Positions 8,740 to 18,639 of a DNA stretch of 50,218 nucleotides are shown in pieces. Position numbers and translations under genes: made by a program. Source of the DNA: Chara braunii (taxonomy: Eukaryota; Streptophyta; Charophyceae; Charales; Characeae); contig BFEA01000500.1 of assembly GCA_003427395.1 (NCBI GenBank), forward strand, positions 1,062,644-1,112,861. The letters are read 5' to 3'. Position 1 is the first letter of the stretch. The number at the start of each line of letters is the position of its first letter. The notes under the pieces are model-generated. The model was not told the origin of the DNA. It did not search any database and was given only the letters and a program-made list of their open reading frames with translations.

Positions 8740-10810
8740 TTGTTGCGTGCCTGGTGTCCGTCGGAAGAGGCACCGGTAGTGACCCGCACCCGTCCTGCAC
8801 TACCGCACCGTCCTGCAGTACGACTGCAGAACCTTCCACGCCATCAGCCCCATCCTCCAACCCCTCCACTTGCAAACTCCGAGTCCCAGCTTTCACCGCC
8901 CATGTCCTGCATGTACTCCAAGACCTCTGCTGTTTCGTCACAAGTAGGAACCCCTGTGCTTGCCGGGCATGGCATGCCATGCCCGGTTGTGCCATCCGTC
9001 CCTCTCGCCTCACCATCAACCGTCGGTCTCCACAGGTGACCCCTGTGTCAATCCAGCCCCCGCCCCGCCGACGGTCACATGCCCTCCGTCATGACGCGCA
9101 ACACTGCTCTCATCATCGAGTCTGATGTGAACGAAGATGTGTCCATTGTCGATCGGACACGGGTGATGGACACACTTCGATGGATCTCTGTCTTCTCCCG
9201 CCCTTCCCAGCTGATGACGGCAAGACGGTCGGCATCATCAGGGGGCTTAGGTTGGACCCCGGCAGGAGCGGGGACTGATATGGGGAACCACACACTCGCA
9301 ACTCCGCGGGGCATGACCATCCCCGCTGATCGTATGAATGGTATGGCCGGCGTCTGCGTGTACATGCCAGCATTGTGCTTGAATTGGGTGCCGACAGCTT
9401 GGGGAGAGAAGTCGGACCCCTGCTGCGACAAGTACCTCCAGGAAGGTGGAAACACGTCCATCAAACCTTCCCTGTTGCACAAATTTGCTGCCCTCACCCC
9501 CTACTTCGTGATAGTTGGACGACCCTGACACATCGCTGAACATCTCGGCGGTGAAACTACGGCCATCCATTCTTGCACCCCACACCAGACGACGGCACTG
9601 TGAAGAAGTACGACAGATCTACCGTCGTGTGGCCACTGGCCAGGAAAGCAACAGCGGCCAGGAATGCTCAGATCCCCAACAACACTAGGAAGGCTACAAA
9701 GACCTATGCCACAATCACCCCCCCAAAACGAGCACGCCCAACAAAGAAAAGTGCTGCGGCTGCTGCCTATTGTCATCAATGACGAGTCTGACGATGATGA
9801 TGACGGCCGGGCAGGTGGATGACAACCGATTCGAACCTTCCCCGGGCTCGCTGTCTGCACTGGGAATGCGATGCACACGGCACCAATGCACCAATGAGTG
9901 GCGATCGTCCATCGAATCCCCACGTATGTCGGCCCTGTTGCTCTCTCAACTAATCCTCATGCAATACGATGCGGTCGGCATAGCGTGGAACAAAAGGTGC
10001 CAAGTCGGCAACGTCCGTTATCAAGGTCCGCCTTCCACCACGGACGAGTGCAGGACGGATGGCACGGACGACAGCACCGATGTCCATAGCCACAGGGGCC
10101 GCCACGTGCACGGAAGATGTGCGAGTGATGGACGTGCAGGTTTCCCCAACACTGCCCTGAAAACACCCAGGCTTGTTCCGCAGTTAGACAGCCTCCCCGC
10201 ACGCACGTAGTTCAAGTTGCCGGTGATGGCATGTGCACGTAGGCATGCCGACGCCCATGCTGAAGGACAACAATGGAGTTAGCGGAAGACGTGCATGGAT
10301 TCCGGTGGTCAATGTGGCGACGATGACAGAGGCACGACCGCCGACCGGCCTCAGGCGATGGTAATGAATATGTGATCGCACGTAAATGGCTGTTACCAAA
10401 GTTCGGGTACTGGAGACATTTCAAATTCAAATTTCGAAATGGCAACGTGGTTCCCGCCCGTTTTTTTTTTTACATTTTCCAGCCGTACTAGGACGGAAGG
10501 CCCCGGGGCCGGTACTGTCGTGCGACAATATGACGAATACGCACCAGGCTCGCACGTTCCAGGGACATCAGACATGGCATGGACGGACAATCCATGCTCC
10601 GTCCACGGAACCTGGTTTTGGAAAAGTTGAAAATGGCTCTGGGCGGCAACCTCAGATTTCGGCACAAATTTGCGGCGTCAATTCCTTCTTTGGCCCTTTT
10701 CCAGATCGCGGGGGATGTGAAAACGTCCACGCCAGATCTTCCAGGCCACAAAATGCGGGCTGTGGGGTCCTGGAAAACAGTTTTCGGAAGACATTTCGGC
10801 CAAAGCTTTA
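8740..10810. other. No clear gene
   Basis: Many overlapping open stretches on both strands reflect high-GC sequence without stops. None carries a motif I recognise. A short plus-strand phrase near 9750-9830 (KRKVLRLLPIVIND then an Asp-rich run) looks protein-like and could be a relic of a nuclear protein, but the frame closes on both sides. A decayed transposon is the best guess for the stretch as a whole. Confidence 0.4.
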
Positions 10811-10852
10811 TTGGCCTTGCGTGTATGTTACGTATGCATGATGTGCCAACCA
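10811..10852. repeat. Dispersed repeat, copy 1
   Basis: The 42-bp stretch containing ATGTTACGTATGCATGATG and GTGCCAACCATT recurs with few differences at 13987-14029. The flanks share GTGGGGTC..GGAAA words in a different order. This is a fragment of an unidentified dispersed repeat. Confidence 0.65.
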
Positions 10853-10937
10853 TTTTTTCAACGCAGTAACCGCCCTAGAAATTGGACTACGTGCGAGTGA
10901 CTCTTTTGCTATTTCGCTTGTTCGCATATGCACGTAC

Positions 10938-11240
10938 TTGGGATTGCTGAGATTAATAAGAATGTTAAGAAGGGTGGAATCCCTGCTAACTGCTGCTTTT
11001 GACGTGAAGGAGATGTTCTGTAATCTCACTCGCGCCTCGATCATGAGAGCCTTGGAATGGGCTATTGACTACTGGGAAGGGCGCAATGTGAGAAGGGTTC
11101 TGTTAAAGAAGCATGGGAAGGATGCTAAGCTGCGAAGGGGTAAGTTGCAGGAAGGGTGGGAGACCATTTATCTTGCGGTTATCAAAAAACTTGTCTCCTT
11201 TAAGTTGAAACATACCTTGATCAAAGTCAGCGGGTAATCA
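10938..11240 (+). pseudogene. Reverse-transcriptase fragment (non-LTR or Penelope-like)
   Basis: The open segment contains DVKEMFCNLTRASIMRAL followed by basic and hydrophobic stretches (VRRVLLKKHGKDAKLRRG, then FKLKHTLIKVSG). The first phrase resembles the palm region of cellular-type reverse transcriptases of non-LTR or Penelope-like elements, where the pattern FDVKxMFTNLPHxxI precedes the catalytic block. The YxDD block itself is not visible. Downstream the sequence runs into the solo LTR, so the fragment is truncated. The family assignment is tentative. Confidence 0.45.
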
Positions 11241-12258
11241 TGCGGCGGATGATTGGAATTCCTATGCGAAAACCTTCGAGTCCTTCCATTGCCTTGCTTC
11301 TCTGTGTCTTCTGTGAGTTTCCTTCCTTTCCAGTTTGGGAAGCGATGGTCGTTTGGTGCATGGCGTCCGTCGAATGCTGTGCTTTTCCTTTCGCTTTTCT
11401 ATGGTGTCTCTCGGATTGACCTCTGGATTATCACGTTTGTGTTGGATTGTGCCGAACCACTTTTTGTAGCGCGCGACTTTCTGCGCGGTTGCACTGAGGG
11501 GTCCTAAGCTGGGAAGGTTGGGTCAATTACGAGAGATTGGGATGGATGGGAAATTACATCAGTACCCTCGCTTCTTCGTTTTTTGCATCGATTCTTTTCG
11601 GATGGCTGAGTTCGAGCCGGGTGTGTTCCGAGACGGGTGATTGATTGGTACCCGGGACGGGTGATTGATTGGTCGGATGGCTGGCGCGCCGCCAAGCGCT
11701 CGATTAATAAATGTTGACGTCATTTCTTTTTGGTTCGGTTTCGGAACTTTTGGGTGCGGACATCGTGCGGGAATTTGCTTCGTTCTTTTTGAATTTTCTT
11801 TTTCAATTCTTTTTCGAATTTTGTCGAGCCCCAAATGGCTCTCGGAATTTCGGACTTTCCTTCCGGAACCTGTACTTTTGCTTTTTCGCATTAGTTAGGA
11901 ATTTATGAATTTTGTAATTAGGACTTTTTTTTGCTGCGCGGCGCCTTTTGCTTACACGTTTCTTTATGCGGCTTCATTGAAATTCTGATTAGTCGGCGCC
12001 TTTAATCGGGTGTGTAACTGTAATTTTGGGCTGGCGACATTGTAACTATATCTTTCTTCTTGTGCTTCGTCTTTCCCGCCCTTCGTCTCTTTCTTTTGCT
12101 GCGTTCTTGATAAGCCACGGTCTGCATGATCGGATCGATGCGTGGAGAGCGGCTACGTCCCCCACGTCGCGGCCCGGTCATACAAAACGCAAGCGCTCCC
12201 TCTCTAATCTCCCTTCTAAGTCCTTGTAATTCCGTGTTCTTCGCGCATGCATGCACGC

Positions 12259-12264
12259 TATAAA
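12259..12264 (+). promoter_or_regulatory. LTR TATA box (solo copy)
   Basis: GCTATAAAT follows a GCATGCATGC word, as in two of the other three LTR copies (32811, 42703; diverged at 49222 minus). Its conservation across diverged copies supports a polymerase II promoter. The conserved AG|GTGAGT donor lies about 99 bp downstream (GT at 12358). Confidence 0.7.
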
Positions 12265-13216
12265 TTCCGGTTGCGCGATTAGTTAGCTCTCTTAACCAGC
12301 TGTTGGAAGCTCGGGGTTGCGCGATTTGAAAAGGTCGGCACACGAGCGAAGTAAGAGGTGAGTAAAGCAGGAGTCGAGCGACCCGACGAGCTGGTGCCAA
12401 ACGCGCGGGGTTGACGCGGGCCACGATGGGCGCGGGCGAGCCAGACGGGTGTGGGAGGACTAAGCGTGGTGACGGCTTCATGGGTTGGTGCGCGACGACG
12501 AACTGTCCGCATCGGAGAAGGAGAGAGAGGAAGAGAGAGTTGAGGTTGATGGACGCGGATTTGCTGTTTCTTTTATCTTTTCTCCCTCCTGTCTTGTGTA
12601 TATAAATTTTGATTTTGCCTTCGGGTGATTTGCCCGTTTCTGTTTTTCGGAATCTGGACTTGGGTTTTTGCTCACACTGGTCTTTGCGATTTCCATCTCA
12701 GATGCACTGGGTGTATGTTGCTGAATGAACGGATGTATGGGTGCTATGTTTGGTTGCTTGTCTCTCTACCGGATCCTTGCCTTTGCCCTTGTTACTGCCT
12801 TTGATGCACTCATAAGAAGGATAGTAATTTTGTGCAATCGGTGATCCTGCTCCCGTTTTTGCTCGTATTTTTGGACTGTTGTGTTTGTTGCATCTTGCAT
12901 ACTCGAAAATTACGGAGTGATTAGACAGTCGGATGTCTGGCCCAGCGAACGCCGTACGAGGACGCGTGTAAACGCGACTTGATCTGCGCATTTACACGTG
13001 CCCCCGTGTGTTGATTCGTCAATTCCAAAAAGAACCATCGGCGGCAGAAATACTGTCTGACTGGATGCGGCCATCCGGGGCCTGTGGCAGAGCAATCATC
13101 CCGGGCGAACACGTGTAAGCGCGACTCGATTCGCACCAGCCAGCACGTGCTCGCACGCGGTGATCGCAATCGGCACAGACCCGCCCTTAGGCATCTCGTA
13201 GCTCTGCGACGACATA

Positions 13217-13702
13217 ATGACACGCTCAGAGAGCTTGGGGTCGTTGTTGTACAACCCGGACTACTTCACCCCCTGGGTAAACGAAATCCTCCGACAGAGA
13301 TACCCCTGCCTCACCGAGAACCGACTGTGCCCTAGGGAGTTTCACTGCGCCACCACGAGCGACCCCCGGTGCTCTGATTTCCACACTCAGGACCACACCC
13401 ACTACTTCACCCACCCCGGCTTTGTCGTTATCTCCACCAGCTTCCCTCCCTTTCACCTTCTTCCGTATCCCCAACTCAGCATCGTCCCGTGGAAGGCCAT
13501 ATCCCCCTACTGGCCCAGTACACCCTGCGGAAATTGTAGACGACGCGGCGATTCGAGAACCCAGGAAACCCGGAGGCCTAACCCAAACGCGCGCCACGTG
13601 GCCACTTTCGACGGCCCGACTCATCGGAACCCCACCCACCCCGAAGGGACCTTCCCACAAACCGTCGTCCTCGGAACCAATGGCTCGCCCGGCCCTGAGT
13701 GA
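13217..13702 (+). CDS. LTR-encoded ORF, unknown protein (intact diverged copy)
   Basis: This 161-codon ORF is open from ATG to stop inside the solo LTR. It aligns with the ORFs in the three other LTRs over a core of about 95 residues. Conserved features are YPC.TEN.RLC...F, then TPGFV.I.T.FPP...LPY, then VPW..I...WP..PC..C (here HPGFV and SPYWP). It has five or six conserved Cys/Trp positions that could bind metal, and a variable basic, Pro/Ser/Thr-rich tail. No signal peptide or membrane segment is visible. It does not resemble Gag, protease, polymerase or integrase. It is much diverged from the others yet still open, which argues for selection on the protein. The function is unknown. Confidence 0.6.
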   Translation: MTRSESLGSLLYNPDYFTPWVNEILRQRYPCLTENRLCPREFHCATTSDPRCSDFHTQDHTHYFTHPGFVVISTSFPPFHLLPYPQLSIVPWKAISPYWPSTPCGNCRRRGDSRTQETRRPNPNARHVATFDGPTHRNPTHPEGTFPQTVVLGTNGSPGPE

Positions 13703-13986
13703 CCCGCGCATGCCATCTGCCTTATGACCAGGGTCGGTCCGCCCTCTCCGCCCAATTGCACTCGTGCCCCCGAAAAACCCTGCCACAGGAGATCTCAGTT
13801 CTGACCTGGGACTCCACCCCCCCCACTTTCCCAAAAATCCTTGGCACACCCCTTTTTGCACTTCCAGGCCCACATCCTACTCCGATCAGGAAGTCGCGCT
13901 GGGCGTGAGGTTGGGCGTCACAGGATTGTTAGGCCTTAGGGCCGTCCGACTGCATTGCTGGTATAGGCTTTCGGGCCGTTGCTTGT

Positions 13987-14029
13987 ATTGGCCTTGCATG
14001 TATGTTACGTGTGCATGATGTGCCAACCA
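13987..14029. repeat. Dispersed repeat, copy 2
   Basis: This is nearly identical to 10811-10852. It lies just after the solo LTR, while copy 1 lies before it, so the pair may belong to an older repeat disrupted by later insertions. Confidence 0.6.
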
Positions 14030-14341
14030 TTCCAGAACATTTTCGGCGACGTGTGGGGTCTCGGAAACACTTGCGCGGCAAACATTTTCCTCTCCACAAT
14101 CCTGTGGGGTCCCAGCCTAAAAGAGTAAAATACTACAATTCTGAATACTTGCAGCAGGTCAGTTGCATGATGATATCTCAAGGCCGTAGTCCTTTTTAAA
14201 TTAAAAAAAGAAAAGGTAAAGGGTACCTACAAAAAATTACGAGAAGATTAACATGTAGGGGTAAAAAAAAAAAAACTTGCCTGAGAATTCGTTTGGATGT
14301 TCTGTACAACACCAGAGATAGCTGTGGGCCCTTCTGGATCC

Positions 14342-14516
14342 TGGGGCGAGGTCTGGCTATCAAGAAGGATTGGATTGGACACCCGAATCTGGACGTATTT
14401 GTGGCGAGGTGCAGAAAACCCGGATTGAACTGCTTTTCCGCATCTCTGCATAAAACACATCCAGATTCAGGAGCTTAATCCAATCCTCCTTGCGACTAGT
14501 GGGACTTCGCCCCGGC
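14342..14516. mobile_element. Foldback MITE (AAGGATTGGATT arms)
   Basis: The left arm contains GGGGCGAGGTCTGGC and AAGGATTGGATT. The right arm contains the complements AATCCAATCCTCC and AGTGGGACTTCGCCCC. The interior shares a long collinear stretch with 31265-31447, including GATTGAACTGCTTTTCCGCA and GCATAAAACACA, so the two are copies of one family. It has no ORF of its own. Confidence 0.7.
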
Positions 14517-14676
14517 CAATATGGATCTATAAACATCTGAGGGCGTACGCAGAACAGTACTCTTTTGTTCTATACAAGTCACGGGGACACCCCGGTGATG
14601 CCGTGGCATACAGGGCGCTGGCCGCCCGGGCTGCATGTGAACCTGCGGCACCAACTACGCAAACGGGGAGAGAGAG

Positions 14677-14678
<2 letters not shown>

Positions 14679-14746
<68 letters not shown>
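14679..14746. repeat. (GA)n microsatellite
   Basis: About 34 GA units, directly visible. It precedes the first of three copies of a roughly 75-bp module. Confidence 0.95.
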
Positions 14747-14748
<2 letters not shown>

Positions 14749-14756
14749 ATGCACAC

Positions 14757-14971
14757 AGAGAGATAGAGAGAGGCTACTTCCATCAATAGGATGAGCAAAA
14801 TCGGAATGAATCTTCCTCTACAACATGGAAATATACACTGCTTTCCGGTCATGCGCGCAAAGAGATAGAGAGAGGCTACTTCAATGGATAAGATGAGCCA
14901 AATCGGAATGAATCTTCCGCTAGAACATGGGAATATACACTGCCACTTTTTTTACTTTTTTTGTGTTTGTT

Positions 14972-15002
<31 letters not shown>

Positions 15003-15083
15003 GAGAGACAGAGAGAGACAGAGAGACAGAGAGACAGAGGGACAGACAGACAGACAGAGGCAGAGACAGAGACAGAGACACAC

Positions 15084-15152
<69 letters not shown>

Positions 15153-15262
15153 AGGTAAGTCTCCAACCTCGAGGCTGGCCTCAAGGCTCACGCTACTTCC
15201 ATCTATAGGATGCGTGCATAAATCAAATGAATCTTCCGCTAGAAATGGAAATATACATACAC
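14757..15262. repeat. Three copies of a ~75-bp module separated by GA-rich tracts
   Basis: Modules at about 14757-14841, 14860-14942 and 15187-15264 share GGCTACTTCCATC, GATGAGC.AAATCGGAATG, AATCTTCCGCTAGAACATGG and AATATACACTG. Tracts of GA, CAGA and GACA separate the last two (14980-15150). A reverse-strand relative lies at about 18395-18440. This looks like a repeat array that expanded around a GA microsatellite. No protein is encoded. Confidence 0.7.
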
Positions 15263-15269
15263 TGCCTGG

Positions 15270-15705
15270 TTGAATCTGCACGACTCCTGCCGGACCACAC
15301 TTTCTGCAATCAAAAACGGCGAAACCAACCCGCAGCGAAAAGGGAAAGGGACCCCATTTATAAAACCGCCCCAACACCAACTACTACCAAGCGCCCCCCC
15401 CCAAAAAAACGTACGAACGCGCGGGCCCGCCCGCCCCCCCCCAAAAATAAATAAACGTAGGAAACGGGGCACTACGTCTGCCCCATCCAACCCACGTGCA
15501 GGCCTCATTTTCCCCGGGCCCAGGGGAAGAGTCTTACGGGCCCTATCCGTCTAATAATAACTATTCTTATTTTCTTAATTAATTGATCTGGATTTTATGA
15601 ATAATTGAATAAAGATAGAAAGAAATACAGGATTGAAACACGAAATTCTATATTTGTAAAGATAAAACAGATACATAAGATAGAGATTCGTGGTATATCT
15701 ACAAA
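15270..15705. other. No gene recognised
   Basis: C-rich and A-rich low-complexity stretches precede AT-rich sequence. No coding motif is visible. Confidence 0.5.
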
Positions 15706-15709
15706 ACTA

Positions 15710-15845
15710 AGCATAAAAAAAAAAAAAAAAAAAAACCTTAGCGATATTCTTCTACTCTCCATAAATTCACCTTTCACTATCTACCTACCACTACTCCTAA
15801 GCCTATACAGGGGACCCCTGCTAGCATAGCTACCTCTCACGCCAG
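15710..15845. repeat. SINE-like repeat, MITE-free paralogue
   Basis: An A run (15715-15735) is followed by a GATATTCTTCTACTCTCC block, CTACCTACCACTACTCC and CCTAAGCCTATACAGGGG, then ACCCCTGCTAGCATAGC. This is the uninterrupted version of the sequence around the MITE at 5369-5811. The A run here is on the opposite strand from the tail of the related repeats, so the end may be rearranged. Confidence 0.6.
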
Positions 15846-16375
15846 ACAGTCGAGAGAAGACCACCTAGGGCAAGCAGACAGACACTAAGAGCGTCTATTC
15901 CCACAGCGAAACTGCATAGCGGCGACAGCAGCAAATCCTTTCACTAAAGCCCTCCATCCGCGCTCCTACATTCCTTACTATCCCTCCCCCTCCCCCTTTG
16001 TCCATTCAACAGCATGCCGCTCCACCGTGACGGAATGAATCTAGTCATATTTTATACTCACCCCAATACCGCCAGGCGGAAATCATCGCGCGAGTCCTTA
16101 GGGAGACATCGTTTAAAAGTCTAACGATACAGGGAGAGAAGATAAAAAAAGAATGGCCCTGACAGTGTGCGCAAGGATGACACTCCTAAATCGAGAAATG
16201 TTCCAAAATTTCCTTTATAAAATTAAAAAAAAAGAAAAAATCATCCCGCGAAGAAAACGAGACAGAAAGGTGGCCGAAAAAAAAAAAAAAAGGAGACAGA
16301 AGGTACAAGCAGAAGTTAATTTTCCTTCATAAAAGAAACCAGAAATGGGAAACTACGTGGGAGTCACAAAAATGA
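15846..16375. other. No gene recognised
   Basis: Unique sequence with several short A runs. The phrase CGCG.GAAGAAAACGAGACAGAAA occurs near 16246 and again near 16577, so two fragments of a local duplication flank the foldback at 16376-16518. No coding motif is visible. Confidence 0.45.
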
Positions 16376-16518
16376 GTTGTACTTGCACTATGGGCCAAGA
16401 TACAGTTTCGAATTGCAGTTCGGACCTGCAAATGTATACAACCCAGCTTGCTGTCCAGGTACGGTGCCCGAACTGCAATAATTGCAAACTGTGTCTTGCC
16501 CCCTAGTGCAATTACAAC
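16376..16518. mobile_element. Foldback element with ~48-bp arms
   Basis: The arms at 16376-16423 and 16468-16518 are inverted complements with a few mismatches. Shared words are GTTGTA, TTGCACTA and CAGTTTCGAATTGCAGTTCGG, against GCCCGAACTGCAA and AACTGTGTCTTG on the other side. The loop is about 44 bp. There is no ORF. It lies about 140 bp beyond the 3' end of the beta-helix gene. The arms are longer and better matched than expected by chance. Confidence 0.7.
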
Positions 16519-16661
16519 ACTTTTTTTTTTGTGACTCTACTGAAGTTCCCCCCCCCCCAAAAAAAAAAGAATCATCGCGCGAAGAAAACGAGACAGAAAC
16601 GTACCCAAAAAAAAAAAAAAAAAAAAAAAAAAGGGAGACAGAAGGTGCAAGCACAAGTTAA

Positions 16662-17600
16662 TTAACAGGCATAACAACTGTCGACAACGTAAGGAGCAAG
16701 CGCCGGAGATTGTAGACCTATCCCCGAGGAGGGTCGTTTCTTGCAGAAGCTAAGGTTTGGAGGCGTAGAGGGGATGAGCTCGCTCAAGTACACGTGTTCC
16801 ACCTTCTTCTTGCCGCCAGCAACGGCGATGGTGTTCCCTTCGAAGCGGCAGTAGCAGAACCTAGTCATCCCACCCGTCCCGACGGAGACGGCAGCTCCTC
16901 TTTCGCCCACTTGAGTCGCGGAATTGCCGACAAACCACGATCGAGAGAAGGTGACGTACTCCCGCCCAGCATTCACAACGACCGTTGATTTCGCCGTATT
17001 CCTCTCGAATCCGCATCGCGTGCACTTCAAGCTGCCCTTGGTTATGGTGAAGATGAGCCCTCGATTAGATCGGAAGACGACGTCGGTGGCATCAACACTG
17101 CCAAAGAAGATGTCGACGAAGTCGCCATCATTACCGACAACCTTCGAACGGCTGATCGTGAGACTCCCAAAGGGCAAAGAGAGAAGGAGGTCTTTGTTGT
17201 TCGACAGCAGGCAATTCTTGATTAGCACATCTGAAGAGGGTGGAGACGAGACGATGCCAGCGAGACCGGTGATCTCCAGATTGAGTAGGGTTAGGTTCTT
17301 TCGATCGGGGAAGTGGAAGCCGGCGTACCTTTTTCGGCCGTCGATCTTACACAATCGAGGCTTCCCTTTCGTCTTGCAGTTGCCAACGACCGTAAGATCT
17401 GGACACTTCATTTCGCCCAGGTCTGATGTCAGAGAGACGTCAGATGTCAGCGTCAGAACCGTCTTCTTGGGTTGCGCCATAGCCGCTCGCAGGAGAGCCT
17501 CCGGTGTCGTCGCCGGCTGAGAGCCATCGCCTTTCCATACTAGGCAAGTTACAAGCAGAAAGCCCGCGAGAATCACAGCCCGCCCGCACGCCGCCGCCAT
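16662..17600 (-). CDS. Secreted beta-helix (pectin-lyase-fold-like) protein, hypothetical
   Basis: A 312-codon ORF on the minus strand, ATG to TAA, with no disruption. Residues 1-27 form a clear signal peptide: a basic N-terminus, a hydrophobic core AVILAGFLLVTCLV, and a polar cleavage region. From about residue 80 to 260 the protein shows repeated short beta-strand units of about 20-25 residues, ending in hydrophobic and Asn/Gly/Ser positions (for example LTLLNLEITGL, VLIKNCLLSNNKD, LTISRSKVVGND, FSRSWFVGNSA, CYCRFEGNT). This pattern is typical of right-handed parallel beta-helix proteins, which often act on or bind cell-wall polysaccharides. Cysteines are frequent, fitting an extracellular protein. 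No catalytic residues can be assigned. It is the best candidate for a working host gene here. Confidence 0.7.
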   Translation of the reverse strand: MAAACGRAVILAGFLLVTCLVWKGDGSQPATTPEALLRAAMAQPKKTVLTLTSDVSLTSDLGEMKCPDLTVVGNCKTKGKPRLCKIDGRKRYAGFHFPDRKNLTLLNLEITGLAGIVSSPPSSDVLIKNCLLSNNKDLLLSLPFGSLTISRSKVVGNDGDFVDIFFGSVDATDVVFRSNRGLIFTITKGSLKCTRCGFERNTAKSTVVVNAGREYVTFSRSWFVGNSATQVGERGAAVSVGTGGMTRFCYCRFEGNTIAVAGGKKKVEHVYLSELIPSTPPNLSFCKKRPSSGIGLQSPALAPYVVDSCYAC

Positions 17601-17639
17601 GACAGAATCTCCCGCTGCTGACGAAGCGATCGATCGATC

Positions 17640-17956
17640 GGTCGCGGTCTTCCTGTTTTGGAAAGAGCCTCACGCCCTCAGCCCTGCAAGAACCGTCTGC
17701 AACTCTACTAATTTGCAGGCCAGATACATCCGATGCTACAGGTGGGAGGCAGAGGATGATGACGACGACTAACTGCTCAACGCAAAGATTACAGAAGAGA
17801 CATCGATCGGGCGCTCTTCCTGTTTTGGGAAGAGCCTCACGCCGTCAGCCCTCCAAGAACCGTCTGCAACTTTACTCATTTGCAGGCCAGATACGTCCGA
17901 TGCAACAGGTGGGAGGCAGAGGATGACGACGACTAACTGCTCAACGCAAAGATTAC

Positions 17957-17965
<9 letters not shown>
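17640..17965. repeat. ~163-bp tandem duplication upstream of the beta-helix gene
   Basis: Unit 1 (about 17640-17802) and unit 2 (about 17803-17965) share TCTTCCTGTTTTGG.AAGAGC, CTGCAACT.TACT.ATTTGC, AGGCCAGATAC.TCCGATGC and GACTAACTGCTCAACGCAAA. They differ at a modest number of positions and small indels. The duplication begins about 40 bp upstream of the ATG of the minus-strand gene and so lies in its likely promoter or 5' UTR. It ends at a long (GA)n. Confidence 0.85.
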
Positions 17966-18043
<78 letters not shown>

Positions 18044-18058
18044 NGAGAGAGAGAGAGA

Positions 18059-18098
<40 letters not shown>
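17958..18098. repeat. (GA)n microsatellite with one N
   Basis: About 70 GA units with an N at 18044 and one GGGAGA interruption. The N suggests that the assembler could not settle the length here. Confidence 0.95.
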
Positions 18099-18099
<1 letters not shown>

Positions 18100-18101
<2 letters not shown>

Positions 18102-18589
18102 CCGAAGAGACAAGTTGAACCGTGGAGAGAAACGGTGAAGAGGGAGGGGGAAGGGAGTTCCGTGCGTTCAAGGCAGAAGCGAGGCGCCGGCGATGGCTGC
18201 CACAGACGAGGACAAGAGCGTGAGCGTCATAAGAATAGCGCCGTGTAGCGGCAGGCGAATACAGAGGTGAAACTTTAAGTCTCCGACGGACTGAGGGGCA
18301 AACGAAAGGCGAAGCTTTGCGGAGCGGAGGGCAAAGAGTCGGCCTCGCTCCACCACTCTCGACATGCACACAAGACAAAAATCATGGCGGTGTATCTTTC
18401 CATGTGCTAGCGAAAGATTCACTCTCGTTTCGCACAATGTCATTTCGAGAGGAATGGAGCGAAGCCCAGTCACTGGAAACCGCCGGCGGGGGCGGGTCGA
18501 GGTAGGCGGTACCGTGCAAGCGGCGGGGTTTGTACACGGAAAACTGAAGGTGAGGTAAGGAAAAAAAAAAAAAGAAAAAAAAAAAAAAA
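18100..18589. other. No gene recognised; diverged module near 18395-18440
   Basis: No credible coding frame. Around 18395-18440 the minus strand carries GAATCTTTCGCTAGCACATG and then AAAGATACAC, a relative of the module at 14757-15262. Confidence 0.45.
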
Positions 18590-18632
18590 GTGAGAGAAGA
18601 ATATAGCTTACGTCAGGAAAGAAAAAAAAAAA
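18590..18632 (+). repeat. LINE/SINE-type 3' tail
   Basis: GTGAGAGAAGAATATAGCTT followed by an A-rich run (18617-18632) matches the ends of the LINE relic (19750) and the minus-strand SINE tails (4303, 5278). It probably marks the 3' end of a retroposed copy whose body lies to the left. A second A-rich run precedes it at 18561-18589. Confidence 0.55.
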
Positions 18633-18639
18633 AGCGGCG

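Larger units (their letters stand above)
11448..13922 (+). mobile_element. Solo LTR, large-LTR Ty3/gypsy family (diverged copy)
   Basis: The stretch begins TGTGCCGAACC and ends GCGTCACA, an imperfect inverted pair. GGAT (GGATT if one base is shared) flanks it at 11444-11447 and 13923-13926. It is collinear with the LTRs at 32011-34670, 41929-44640 and 50010-47018: the same opening block (CGACTTTCTGCGCG, then GAGGGGTCCT), a TATA box, AG|GTGAGT, a GA-rich stretch, an ORF and a closing block (ATCAGGAAGTCGC then CTGGGCGTGAGGTTGG). No internal gag or pol follows, as expected after LTR-LTR recombination. The last eight bases are absent in the other copies, so a deletion derivative is an alternative. 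Confidence 0.8.

Noticed and set aside
8140-9039. 299-codon plus-strand ORF opposite the trihelix ORF
   Set aside because: It is Pro/Ser/Arg-rich with no motif and is explained as the complement of the trihelix coding strand in GC-rich DNA.
14565-15158. Arg/Glu and Ser/Leu dipeptide ORFs
   Set aside because: They are translations of (GA)n or (CT)n microsatellites.
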